DNA of 46,739 nucleotides, taken from an uncultured Woeseia sp. Lineage in GTDB: Bacteria; Pseudomonadota; Gammaproteobacteria; Steroidobacterales; Woeseiaceae. The translations under genes were made by a program, and so were the position numbers. The stretch covers positions 1 through 46,739 of the forward strand of contig CAJWFK010000023.1 in NCBI GenBank assembly GCA_913031125.1. Reading direction: 5' to 3'. Positions 26,624-35,557 of this stretch are shown piece by piece. Every line of letters starts with the position of its first letter. The stretch's first letter is position 1. A model generated the notes under the pieces. It searched no databases. It had not been told where the DNA came from and worked only from the letters and a program-made list of their open reading frames with translations.

Positions 26624-28163
26624 TTCATTCAACAGGCTGTCTAGACGTCATGTGGTAAAAGGAATCGCCAGCGGCGTTGGCTGTTCCCTGGTTCCCTCCC
26701 GATTGTTAGCGACCGCACCTGATCCAGAGGGGGATGGTCTGTCCCGAGCTTCACCACAGGCTGCGGAGGTTGATCCTCGTGCGGTGCTTGATTTTATTGA
26801 CAGCACCTTTGCAAACGATCTCGATCTGCACAGCTTTATGCTTTATCGCAAGGGGAACGTCGTGGCTGAGGGTTGGAGCTGGCCCTACGCATCGCACCGC
26901 CCACATATGATGCACTCCTTGACCAAAAGCGTAACGGCCACGGGTGTCGGACTAGCCATGGACGAGGGATATTTCTCATTGGATGACTCTGTTCTTGATT
27001 TCTTTCCTGGTGAGCAACCGGCGCGACTTACCGCTAACCTGAAAGCTATGACAGTGAAAGATTTACTCACCATGCAGTCAGGGCACACGGTGAGTGTTTC
27101 CGGCTCTGTGTTCCGACAAATCAAAACGAGCTGGATAGATGAGTTTTTTAAGATTCCCGTCACCGATCAACCAGGCACACATTTTCTGTATAGCAGCGCG
27201 TTAAGTTTCCTGCTTTCAGCTATCGTCACACGCACCACAAAAGAAACGCTGAGGCAATATCTCGAATCAAGGCTGTTCAAGCCACTGGGAATTACCAGCC
27301 TGACCTGGGGCTCTAGCCCGAATGGTATAAATTCAGGGGGCAACGGCTTGACATGGAAGACGGTTGACTCATTGAAGTTAGGCATTCTTCACCTCAATGG
27401 TGGTAGTTGGAACGGCAAACAGCTGATTTCGCGACGCTGGGTGGAAGAAGCGACCAGGACTCAGGTCAGTGACGCGCAATATGGTTATCACTGGTGGCAG
27501 GAAAATGCAGTTAATGCTTTTTATGCCGAAGGAGCATTCGGCCAGTTTTCGATTGTCTTCCCCCGGCATGATGCCGTTTTAGCATTGACCGCGGGCGTGC
27601 AGGATGGGGAGGCACTGCTTAAATTGGTGTGGGATCAATTCCCTGGTGCATTCAAAGGATTATCTTCAGATTACCGGGCCCGCACCGAGGATGCGCTGGC
27701 GGGGAGAATAGAGAACCTTCGATTGCTCCCGGAGGCTCGGGCTACAGCTTCGCCAACAGCGCAAGAAATATCTGGGAAGACTTTTGTGATCGACCCTAAC
27801 CAGGACCATGTGTCGCAGGTAAGCTTTAATTTCTCCGACGGTTGCATGACATTTCATCAATCCGATCATCGTGGCGATCATACCGTGCATGTCGGAATCG
27901 GAAACTGGATTGAAAGCACTACCGGGATCACCGGGAATAAACTCCATCACCAATACCAGTCGGAGAATATGAAAGTAGTTGCCAGCGGACACTGGTGGGA
28001 TGAAAATACCTTCGAAATGACCTGGCAATTTGTTGAAAGCGCGTGGGTTGATCGATTGATCTGCCGATTTTATGGAGACCAGCTGAGTATCGATCGAACG
28101 ACAAATGCCAATTACGCCTCACGAGTCCAGCCTACTCTTCGGGGAAAAGCCGAAAAAGGCTGA
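26613..28163 (+). CDS. Tat-exported serine hydrolase (beta-lactamase class C fold)
   Basis: This 516-residue protein has a twin-arginine signal, SRRHVVKG (Arg11-Arg12) followed by a hydrophobic run. The catalytic SxxK motif is SLTK (Ser102, Lys105). The second motif is YSS (Tyr193), where many relatives have YxN, and a late AEGAFGQ stands in for the HxG/GxGG box. This suits an esterase or amidase such as 6-aminohexanoate-oligomer hydrolase relatives rather than a true beta-lactamase. A C-terminal beta-rich domain (about 390-510) is of unknown use. The GTG start overlaps the amidohydrolase end by 11 bases, implying coupling. Confidence 0.83.
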   Translation: MSINSFNRLSRRHVVKGIASGVGCSLVPSRLLATAPDPEGDGLSRASPQAAEVDPRAVLDFIDSTFANDLDLHSFMLYRKGNVVAEGWSWPYASHRPHMMHSLTKSVTATGVGLAMDEGYFSLDDSVLDFFPGEQPARLTANLKAMTVKDLLTMQSGHTVSVSGSVFRQIKTSWIDEFFKIPVTDQPGTHFLYSSALSFLLSAIVTRTTKETLRQYLESRLFKPLGITSLTWGSSPNGINSGGNGLTWKTVDSLKLGILHLNGGSWNGKQLISRRWVEEATRTQVSDAQYGYHWWQENAVNAFYAEGAFGQFSIVFPRHDAVLALTAGVQDGEALLKLVWDQFPGAFKGLSSDYRARTEDALAGRIENLRLLPEARATASPTAQEISGKTFVIDPNQDHVSQVSFNFSDGCMTFHQSDHRGDHTVHVGIGNWIESTTGITGNKLHHQYQSENMKVVASGHWWDENTFEMTWQFVESAWVDRLICRFYGDQLSIDRTTNANYASRVQPTLRGKAEKG

Positions 28164-28178
28164 ATACAGGAAGACCTT

Positions 28179-29597
28179 ATGCAAACTTATTCGACCGGAA
28201 AACAGCAACTTATTCGACGCGTGGTATCGGCATTTATAGCTTGTGCGCCATTCGCCCAGGCAAATGCAGCTGCAGAGGCGGCCTATTGCGATGTTAGTAC
28301 CCCTGGTGATGTTGTGGTCTCCCGGCCGCAACCTAATGAGCCAGCGCTGGATGACGTAAATTGGTTTGCCCGTCCGGTACCCAACGATACCGGAGACTAT
28401 ATCGTGGCTTACGCAACACATAACCAGAATTATCTATATAACCTCACCAGTGGTGAACAAGTCGCCATTCCGGACACGTCGGACGCCGTGGCGACGCCTG
28501 ACGGCCTTTTTATCACTGTGCCGTCGTTCTATACGCCCGACCACACTGTCAATTTCTATGAAACGGCCAATTTGATGGCAGCGCTATCCGCCGGGCATGA
28601 CGGACGCAATATTGAGCCGATCTTCACGCACCGTGACGAGAAGGTATTTGATACCTTTTATCAGTCGACTGGCATTTTATCCTCTACTCAAACCGGAGCA
28701 GATTTTGTAATCCGCTACCGGATGATGTTCTCTGGCTCAAATCCACCGACCCCACCGGGATTCCTGATAGCCGATTACACCGTCACGAAGAAGAAAGGCG
28801 AAACTTCATTTGAACCCAGTCCGGTCCTGCAACTTTGTCCGGAGATAGTCGGCGATATGGGCACGCCTTTTATTTCCAAGGACGGTCGATACATTGTCGC
28901 GCATGACAATAGTGACCTGGAAAAGACCGCGACCTTGAAGTTATTTGAGATCACTGGCGTTGATTACTCAGCACAGACCACAAGCTGTGATTTGGTCATT
29001 GATTTTGGCTTTCGGGCAAGCAAGGCGGATTTCAGTTTTGATAACAGCCAGGTTACCTTTCATTTGAGCACGAATGACTACATTACGACCTTCATCGACG
29101 GTGGTATTGATTTCCCGCACATCACGGATATTGTCATCGTCGACCTTATGCAGGCTGAGGATGGATCAATTACTGGCTATGAGGGCATTTCGAGGCTCAC
29201 AACTTCGTTAGAGCCGGGTGTCGGCAATTATTTCCCGGCATTCTTCCCGGACGGAAAAATTTTCTACATTGCCAACAAGGTTCCCAGGAATGCGCCGAAT
29301 TACGACGTGGGACCAGCCGAAGACCGGCGCTTTGAATTACGGGTCCTTGACCCAGACACCGCTCTGCGGCAAACGAATATTTTCGATCTGGCCGGGCACC
29401 GGAGCAATGCAGAGACAATTGGACGCTCGTGGCAACAACAATGTATACCAGGTAACGACCCGGTGATGGGCTCCAAATCGGCATGGCATTTCCTGAGCCT
29501 GGCAGAAAGCCAGTGCAATGAGCTGGTTAGCGAGCAGTGGGCAGGGAACCAATTAAGGAAAAAAGAGCTACTGGAGACATGCGCCCTAGCCCTCTAG
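28179..29597 (+). CDS. Exported beta-propeller-like protein of unknown function
   Basis: This 472-residue protein has a signal peptide (cleavage near ANAAAEA). Repeated strand blocks resemble TolB/WD-type propeller blades, for example GDYIVAYATHNQNYLYNL, FISKDGRYIVAHDN and FPDGKIFYIAN. Four or more cysteines lie near the C-terminus (QQCIPGN, ESQCNEL, ETCALAL). AGGA eight bases before the ATG supports the start. It lies 15 bp after the serine hydrolase and may bind substrate or act as a partner. I do not recognise a family. Confidence 0.7.
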   Translation: MQTYSTGKQQLIRRVVSAFIACAPFAQANAAAEAAYCDVSTPGDVVVSRPQPNEPALDDVNWFARPVPNDTGDYIVAYATHNQNYLYNLTSGEQVAIPDTSDAVATPDGLFITVPSFYTPDHTVNFYETANLMAALSAGHDGRNIEPIFTHRDEKVFDTFYQSTGILSSTQTGADFVIRYRMMFSGSNPPTPPGFLIADYTVTKKKGETSFEPSPVLQLCPEIVGDMGTPFISKDGRYIVAHDNSDLEKTATLKLFEITGVDYSAQTTSCDLVIDFGFRASKADFSFDNSQVTFHLSTNDYITTFIDGGIDFPHITDIVIVDLMQAEDGSITGYEGISRLTTSLEPGVGNYFPAFFPDGKIFYIANKVPRNAPNYDVGPAEDRRFELRVLDPDTALRQTNIFDLAGHRSNAETIGRSWQQQCIPGNDPVMGSKSAWHFLSLAESQCNELVSEQWAGNQLRKKELLETCALAL

Positions 29598-30328
29598 TGT
29601 CTTTGACGATTGTTGGGGCAACACTACTACCCCTGACCACCTTAGGAGCATCAACGACGCTCCCTGAGCGCTTCTCTGGTGCCCAATGCGGGGAGAATGT
29701 CGACACCTGGATAAGACCCTATGGAATTCACGGAGAAGGATTCAGCGTGCCGGCTGCGCAAAGAAACGAGACGTTATTTAAATATCCTACTAGCACAATT
29801 GGCCGCTGGTTGCTTCTCGAGTTTGGGGAGTCCTCAGCCAAAGTAAGCCTGGTCAGTCCAGAAACCATTTTAGTCGCTCAATGGGATGATAAATGTGTTC
29901 TCTCGGAGGCATCCGAGCTCCCTCCCTTTACCACTAAAGACGGGTCTTTTACTGACCAGCATTTGTCGGCGCTACTGGAAACCGCGGGCACCGGGGTGAT
30001 TTATACATGGTCCCCGCATATGAATTTCTCCGTTAAAGGTATCCCTGAGATTTTTGAGGTTTGTAGTAGCCTTGAAGTGACGTGCCAGGTATTGCTGGAC
30101 CCCAATGCCGATAGCAAGCTCGCGAAAATGGTGGGCGAAAAGGAAGGCATAAGTGCCGACATTTTACGGCAACCGGCGTCGGTCGAGCTGCTCTTTAGGG
30201 ACTTATACAACCACTCCCCTTCACTGCTCCTTTTTCAGGACGGAAAGTTGCGGGGGCCAGTGGTGCCCGGCTATCGCTCAAAAGAAACGCAAATGAATAC
30301 CATCCGATCACGCCTCAATCTAAACTGA
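29579..30328 (+). CDS. Exported thioredoxin-fold-like protein, last gene of the operon
   Basis: The product has about 249 residues with a signal peptide ending near LGAST. Its C-terminal half has the layout of a thioredoxin-like domain: GVIYTWSPHMNFSVKGIPEI resembles a beta strand and active-site helix with no CxxC, and PSLLLFQDGKLRGPVVPGY resembles the cis-Pro and last strands. Redox activity is therefore unlikely through a standard motif. The frame is open to 29537 inside the preceding gene. The ATG at 29579 gives a proper signal peptide. The fold assignment is inference. Confidence 0.6.
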   Translation: MRPSPLVSLTIVGATLLPLTTLGASTTLPERFSGAQCGENVDTWIRPYGIHGEGFSVPAAQRNETLFKYPTSTIGRWLLLEFGESSAKVSLVSPETILVAQWDDKCVLSEASELPPFTTKDGSFTDQHLSALLETAGTGVIYTWSPHMNFSVKGIPEIFEVCSSLEVTCQVLLDPNADSKLAKMVGEKEGISADILRQPASVELLFRDLYNHSPSLLLFQDGKLRGPVVPGYRSKETQMNTIRSRLNLN

Positions 30329-30345
30329 CCTTACCTAGAGTATGG

Positions 30346-31101
30346 CTATATGGCTCCGCCGAGCGCTACACGAATAGCCTCACCACTAACACCGCTGGCT
30401 TCTTCTGAGGACAGGAATGCGATCACCTCGGCAACCTCCTCCGGTGTTAACACCCGACCCGCGGGATAGAGTGCCGCCCGTTCTGCCCAAACCTCGTCTG
30501 TCGTGAGTCCCTGCTCTTTTGCTTCCGTGGCTGCTGAGACCTCTGCCATCTCCGTCTTAACCCACCCAGGTAATACGGCGTTAGCAGTTATTCCGTATTC
30601 CCCTGCATCGACGCTAACTGAGCGCATCAGTCCGATCAGTCCGTGTTTGGAGGTGTTATAAGCACTGCCGGCGTATTCTGGAATTAATCCAGCGGTGGAA
30701 CTGGTATAAACAAGCCGGCCGAACCCGCGCTCTTTCATCCCCTTTAACACCATCCGGGACAGGTAAAACGGACTATCAAGGTTAACTCGCATGGTTTGAC
30801 GCCAGTCCTCCGAACTTTGCTCCCAGATGACCGATTCGTGTGCCGACCCTATTCCGTGATTGCACACGAGGATATCTATCCGCCCGAACCTTTTCTCAGC
30901 CTCCTTGATCACGTCCGAGCAGCCATCGGCCGATCCCAGGTCCTTCGCAATATAAGGGCAACCAAGTCGAGACAGCTCATCTTCGCTTCTTGAGACACCT
31001 ATCACTTCAGCGCCGCGTGCCATTAGTATTTCCGCTGTATGGCGCCCAATCCCCCGTCCCGCCCCGGTGACCAATGCAATTCTCCCTTCGACACCCGGCA
31101 T
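30346..31101 (-). CDS. Short-chain dehydrogenase/reductase (SDR)
   Basis: This 251-residue NAD(P)-dependent oxidoreductase has a classic SDR layout: TGAGRGIG (12-19), catalytic Ser135, Tyr148 and Lys152 (YNTSK). The usual NNAG is CNHG. The C-terminal LTPEEVAEVIAFLSSEEASG region is common in FabG-like members. It is encoded 2 bp after the S10 peptidase gene on the same strand, so the two are probably one transcript. The substrate cannot be deduced. Confidence 0.88.
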   Translation of the reverse strand: MPGVEGRIALVTGAGRGIGRHTAEILMARGAEVIGVSRSEDELSRLGCPYIAKDLGSADGCSDVIKEAEKRFGRIDILVCNHGIGSAHESVIWEQSSEDWRQTMRVNLDSPFYLSRMVLKGMKERGFGRLVYTSSTAGLIPEYAGSAYNTSKHGLIGLMRSVSVDAGEYGITANAVLPGWVKTEMAEVSAATEAKEQGLTTDEVWAERAALYPAGRVLTPEEVAEVIAFLSSEEASGVSGEAIRVALGGAI

Positions 31102-31103
31102 GA

Positions 31104-32639
31104 CTAGCTTCCACCTAACGAAAGAATAAAGTTTCGTGTTGCCTCTAGTAACTGAGTTCTGGAAGGTTCATTAACATACATGGAGTGTCCGCCCGGGTAA
31201 TAGGTATGCTTAACCTGGTCACGCTTAATGTCATGCCTATCAAGCGTGAATTCCGCATCAAAAAACGGTGTTGCCAGGTCGTAGTAGCCGGATGCCACCA
31301 GCACCCTTAGGGCTGGATTGCTCCGTAAGGCCGCGGCGAGGTCATGAGCAGTATTCACATATCTGGGTTCGTAGCGCTGACCATCCGGAACGGTTCGATA
31401 CCTCCAGTGCCCGGTTAGCCCCCTGGCACCCGGATGCAGATAAGGCCGCTCCCAATCGACATTCAGGTCGTTACTGATATATGCCAGAAGTGTGGCCTTG
31501 AATGCGGCGCCCAGGGCATGGCTGGCAGCGTCGCCAGCCGCCTCTGCAGCCAAATCATCCAGCTCGTCGGTTGTATACCTTGCGTCCAACCGACTGAGCG
31601 CCAAGCCCTCCTCCCTAAGGAGCTCCTTGGCGAAACGAGTGCCTTGTATACGCAGGTTCGCTCTCTCTACATATTCAGGCGAGAGTCCGGTGAAATAGGA
31701 GAGACGGTCGCGGATCCGGTCTTTTTCTGCTGCTTCGACGGCATTACCTTTAAACAAGGCCGGCAGCAGTTCATCCGTTGCAAAACGCCGTGAGTCAGAA
31801 ATAAATGTCTCGAAGTCTTCAGGATGCGGATGAATTTTTCCGTGATACCAGGCCGTGGCCGCCATGGTAGGTACGTAAGTAATATATGAGATAAGGTTAT
31901 CTCGGACATAGGGGGAAGAGCCCTGGAAATCCAGTGCCTGGGACAAGAGAATGATCCCGTTGAGACTCACTTGCATGTCATTTTCAAGAATTTTAGCTAC
32001 TGCCCCTGCCCGGGTTGTACCGTAACTTATACCGAGAATAAAACGGGGTGAATTCCACCGGCTATTCTCTGTTATCCATGTATGGATAAAGTCAGCTACG
32101 CTTTGTGCATCCTCATATAAGCCCCAAAACTCCTTTTCTTCTGCATCACCGATCGCCCTTGAGAACCCGGTCCCTACGGTGTCAACAAAGACAAGATCTG
32201 TCACATCAAGGATTGTTTCGGGCGTGGGTACAGTCGTATATGGTGGAGGTCCCGGGTATTTTGCGTCGCTGGGTACAGAGACCCTTTGTGGACCAAAAGT
32301 TCCCATATGAAGGTTCACAGAGGTGGAACCTGGACCCCCGCCCCAAAGAAAGGTTACCGGCCTCACTTCGTTTTCGCGGCGATCGGACTTTTCATAAGCA
32401 AAACTGAAGATGCTGGCCCTTGCCTTGCCATCCGCGTCCCGGATATAAGTTTCCCCGGCAGTGACTGTGTAATTGACTATCGTTCCGTTAAAGCGTGCCC
32501 GATGCTCGGTAACGAATCGGGTCGGCTCTGGAATAATCAGGGTACTTGATGAGTTTCCGGTCTCTGCGCCCTGTGCCACAACGTTATTGATCATCAGCCA
32601 AACGGCCAGGATCCTGACTATATTTTGAGGGCTTACCAT
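31104..32639 (-). CDS. Exported S10-type serine carboxypeptidase-like protein
   Basis: This is an alpha/beta-hydrolase peptidase of the S10 family, 511 residues from the chosen ATG, with a signal peptide ending near NNVVAQG. The nucleophile elbow is GISYGTTRA. The acid lies in SGYYDLATPF and the histidine in YPGGHSMYVN, so the triad is complete. The oxyanion segment reads WGGGPGSTS where eukaryotic enzymes have NGGPGCSS. The frame is open to 32780, but that would run into the divergent MFS gene. The ATG at 32639 restores the signal peptide. Cleavage of C-terminal residues from periplasmic peptides is likely. Confidence 0.85.
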   Translation of the reverse strand: MVSPQNIVRILAVWLMINNVVAQGAETGNSSSTLIIPEPTRFVTEHRARFNGTIVNYTVTAGETYIRDADGKARASIFSFAYEKSDRRENEVRPVTFLWGGGPGSTSVNLHMGTFGPQRVSVPSDAKYPGPPPYTTVPTPETILDVTDLVFVDTVGTGFSRAIGDAEEKEFWGLYEDAQSVADFIHTWITENSRWNSPRFILGISYGTTRAGAVAKILENDMQVSLNGIILLSQALDFQGSSPYVRDNLISYITYVPTMAATAWYHGKIHPHPEDFETFISDSRRFATDELLPALFKGNAVEAAEKDRIRDRLSYFTGLSPEYVERANLRIQGTRFAKELLREEGLALSRLDARYTTDELDDLAAEAAGDAASHALGAAFKATLLAYISNDLNVDWERPYLHPGARGLTGHWRYRTVPDGQRYEPRYVNTAHDLAAALRSNPALRVLVASGYYDLATPFFDAEFTLDRHDIKRDQVKHTYYPGGHSMYVNEPSRTQLLEATRNFILSLGGS

Positions 32640-32761
32640 TTTCCGACTCCCATCCGTTGGCTCACGAAGACTGGTTTCTGTGACTTTAGGTACGAGGTAG
32701 TATACGTTGCTGATGCAGTTTGTAATAAAAGTGATCCTTGGAAAATTTTGAGATTTCCCGA
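32640..32761. promoter_or_regulatory. Divergent promoter region between S10 peptidase and MFS genes
   Basis: This 122 bp gap holds the promoters of both flanking genes. It contains GTATAC at about 32699-32704, the same core that occurs in the palindrome at 37546-37562, but no full palindrome. No -35/-10 pair stands out. Confidence 0.25.
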
Positions 32762-33940
32762 ATGAATAGAATAAAAACAATTTTAATTTGTATGGCCGGC
32801 ACCTTCATCATATCCGGGATCCTGAATCCGATTGGACTCATTAGTGGACCGGTTGCCGAATCATACGGTATTCCGATAACGGCTGCGGTTGCCAGGTTTG
32901 GCTTCTATACGTGGGGAGTCTTCGCCGGTTACATCCTTTCTTTTTATATCTTCGACTACATCAAACTGAAAACGGTCGTTATCGCTGGCTACGTGCTATT
33001 CACAATCTCAGTTGCGGGCTTGTACACCCTTCACAACGGGCCTGCCATGATGTTTTTCTTGTTCATGATCGGCCTGATTGCAAGTGTGCAGGTCTGCGGT
33101 GCCAGTACCCTCGTCAGCTGGATTTGGAGCGGGAGGCCCCGGCAAACAGTACTGATTGCCCAGGACGCCATGTTCAATGGGGGCGGGATTATTTTTACTG
33201 CATTAACAACATGGTTCCTGGCCTCCAATTACCATTGGGCAACAACCTACGCGGTTGTCGGTCTCGTTGCATTACTGGTAGCGAGCGTGGCTGCGACTAC
33301 TGAGGTTCAGGAGGCAAAGAAGGACGATGACGAGTCCCGGATACCGACGAGTTGGAACGCTGGTATTTTAGCGGTAGGTGGCAGCGTCCTGCTTTTCATG
33401 ACCAGCAAGATCTCCGTATTTATATGGGCGCCTCAATTCGCAGAGCAGGTTTTTAATGCCAGTCTCCTGGAGTCAGGGCGATTATTGACAAACATATTTG
33501 TAGGTGCATTTTGTGGGTCGCTGATTGGCACCTATGTAGTCTCCCGCATACGCATCGACTTTTTCCTCATTGGAATGCTGGCGATCGGCGGAACCGGTTT
33601 ATGGTTAATGATTTCGGCCCCCGATTTGCAGGCTGTAATCCTTGCCGGTTACCTGGTCGGCGCCTCCATTGGAGCAACATTCAACGGTTATACAGCTTTT
33701 GGCTTGAGTTTTGTGGAGACACCGAGTCACAAAAATATCGCCTACTTACTTTTGGCTGGAGGCATCGGTGCAGCGATTGCTCCATGGTTTAGTAGCGAGA
33801 TAGTGGAAATGACCGGGAAAGTCGGTGATGCGTTACTCGTTTGCCTTGCGATTCAGGTTGTTGTGCTCGTCAGTGTTTTGCTGCTTAGCGTTTACAACCA
33901 ACGTCGGCAACGCTCCCTGATGACCAACCCTGGTTCTTAG
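32762..33940 (+). CDS. MFS transporter, TsgA-like
   Basis: This 392-residue carrier has about 12 membrane helices. It resembles E. coli TsgA along its length, including MNRIKTILICMAGTFIISG at the start, GRPRQTVLIAQDAMFNGGG in the middle and the GTYVVSRIRIDFFLIGMLA segment. A cytoplasmic loop rich in Asp/Glu/Lys (about 195-210) separates the two halves. The ATG at 32762 is preferred to the upstream TTG at 32738. It heads a plus-strand unit with two SDR genes and probably imports the compound they oxidise. The substrate is unknown. Confidence 0.85.
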   Translation: MNRIKTILICMAGTFIISGILNPIGLISGPVAESYGIPITAAVARFGFYTWGVFAGYILSFYIFDYIKLKTVVIAGYVLFTISVAGLYTLHNGPAMMFFLFMIGLIASVQVCGASTLVSWIWSGRPRQTVLIAQDAMFNGGGIIFTALTTWFLASNYHWATTYAVVGLVALLVASVAATTEVQEAKKDDDESRIPTSWNAGILAVGGSVLLFMTSKISVFIWAPQFAEQVFNASLLESGRLLTNIFVGAFCGSLIGTYVVSRIRIDFFLIGMLAIGGTGLWLMISAPDLQAVILAGYLVGASIGATFNGYTAFGLSFVETPSHKNIAYLLLAGGIGAAIAPWFSSEIVEMTGKVGDALLVCLAIQVVVLVSVLLLSVYNQRRQRSLMTNPGS

Positions 33941-33969
33941 AAAAAAATTAGAGGGGAAATCAACTAAAA

Positions 33970-34734
33970 ATGATGAGCTTAGACTTCACTGGAAAGACAG
34001 TAATCGTAACTGGCGCTAGCCAAGGGATAGGAGCTGCGATTGCGAAAGGATTTGGGGCAGCTGGCGCTAACACGGTAGTTCACTACCGCACAGGCAAGGA
34101 ACCAGCGAATACCATCGTCAGCGGTATTTGTGATGATGGTGGAAGTGCAATTGGGATTTCTGCCGCGCTCGATCAAGTAGCCGAGGTTGACGGCCTGTTT
34201 GCCCAGGTTATGGATACGTTCGGCACCGTTGATGTGTTAATTAACAATGCGGGCTCATTTCCCAATTCAACGTTGCTCGATCTTAGCCTTGATGATTGGC
34301 AAAAGATGTATGCGGATAATTTGGAAACTGCGTTTTTGTGCACCAAAGCTGCGGGTAATATCATGAAGGACCGGCGCGACGGCGTCATCGTCAATATTGC
34401 CTCAACCTCCGCACTCAATCCCGGTATAGCCCACCCGCACTACAATAGCGCGAAGGCGGCGATGGTGATGTTGACGCAATCCGCTGCCCAGGAGCTGGGG
34501 CAATATAACATTCGTGTGAACGCTGTTGCGCCAGGCCTTGTCTATCGGGACGGCCTTGAAGAGCACTGGCCAGACGGTTATGCGCGCTACTGCGATGCGT
34601 CACCCTTATCTTGTGTGGTTCAGCCTGAAGATATCGCATATACCTGCCTGTTTATATCTTCAGAACAGGCCGCCCGTATTACCGGAGTTACTTTGCCGGT
34701 CGACGCAGGTGTCCTTACCGCGATGGCTTACTAG
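33970..34734 (+). CDS. Short-chain dehydrogenase/reductase (SDR)
   Basis: This 254-residue classic SDR has TGASQGIG (14-21), NNAG (92-95), Ser145, Tyr158 and Lys162 (YNSAK). A GAGGGGAA ribosome binding site lies about 11 bases before the ATG. It sits 29 bp after the MFS gene and 9 bp before another SDR, so the pair may carry out successive oxidations of an imported sugar or polyol. Sequence alone does not give the substrate. Confidence 0.9.
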   Translation: MMSLDFTGKTVIVTGASQGIGAAIAKGFGAAGANTVVHYRTGKEPANTIVSGICDDGGSAIGISAALDQVAEVDGLFAQVMDTFGTVDVLINNAGSFPNSTLLDLSLDDWQKMYADNLETAFLCTKAAGNIMKDRRDGVIVNIASTSALNPGIAHPHYNSAKAAMVMLTQSAAQELGQYNIRVNAVAPGLVYRDGLEEHWPDGYARYCDASPLSCVVQPEDIAYTCLFISSEQAARITGVTLPVDAGVLTAMAY

Positions 34735-34743
34735 GAGAGGGTC

Positions 34744-35523
34744 TTGTCAGAAGGAACCACATTAAAAGGTAAGAATATTGTCGTTACCGGCGCAGCACAG
34801 GGAATCGGACTCGGAATCGTGGAGGAATTGCTAGCTCATGATGCCAATGTTGTCATGCTCGATCAGGACGCCGAGACTCTTTCAGTAAGCGCGGACAGGT
34901 TAAACGCCGAAGCTGACGGAACTATTTTATCTTTTGTCACTGACGTCACGGATAGCAAGGATCTTCGTAAAGCTTTCGAATCGGCATCGAGCCGGCTTGG
35001 CTCCCTTGACGGGCTTGTAAATAACGCCGGCATCATTCGCATGGGGGCGGCTTTGGAAAGTACAGAAGAGGACTGGTTGTCTCAAATGAATGTCAATGTT
35101 GTCGGCGTGGTCAATTGCTGCAACCTGTTTCGCGAACATGCTGATGGTTGCGGGTCTATTGTGAATATTGCCTCCAATGCCGGAAAAGTGGGTTACCCGA
35201 ATATGGCAGGTTACAACGCTAGTAAGGCGGCTGTTATTAACCTCACACGGACATTAGCCGCGGAATGGGCCCCTGGTATTAATGTAAATGCAATTTGCCC
35301 AGGCGGTGTGCTTACGCCCATGCTGGAACACGTAGCGGATGTGATCGGGACAAGAATTAACGAAAATCCTGATGAATTAATCCAGACAATGGTTCCGGCT
35401 CAATTAAATCGCCACATTCAGCCGCGGGAGGTTGGTAAGGTTGTTGCCTTTTTATTATCCGATGCAGCGATCATCGTGCGCGGCCAGTCCATCAACGTGG
35501 ACGGCGGCGATACACCTTACTGA
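34744..35523 (+). CDS. Short-chain dehydrogenase/reductase (SDR)
   Basis: This 259-residue SDR has TGAAQGIG (15-22), NNAG (93-96), Ser144, Tyr157 and Lys161 (YNASK). Translation starts at TTG, supported by a strong AGGAGAGGG just upstream that overlaps the stop region of the preceding SDR. Last gene of the MFS-SDR-SDR unit, it converges with the aldolase/dehydrogenase gene, leaving 34 bp between stop codons. No clear terminator hairpin is seen there. Confidence 0.9.
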   Translation: MSEGTTLKGKNIVVTGAAQGIGLGIVEELLAHDANVVMLDQDAETLSVSADRLNAEADGTILSFVTDVTDSKDLRKAFESASSRLGSLDGLVNNAGIIRMGAALESTEEDWLSQMNVNVVGVVNCCNLFREHADGCGSIVNIASNAGKVGYPNMAGYNASKAAVINLTRTLAAEWAPGINVNAICPGGVLTPMLEHVADVIGTRINENPDELIQTMVPAQLNRHIQPREVGKVVAFLLSDAAIIVRGQSINVDGGDTPY

Positions 35524-35557
35524 GACCCCCCTCACCAGCAGCCCAACCCTACCGCCA

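Noticed and set aside
32640..32780. N-terminal extension of the S10 peptidase
   Set aside because: It would overlap the MFS start region and hide a clear signal peptide.
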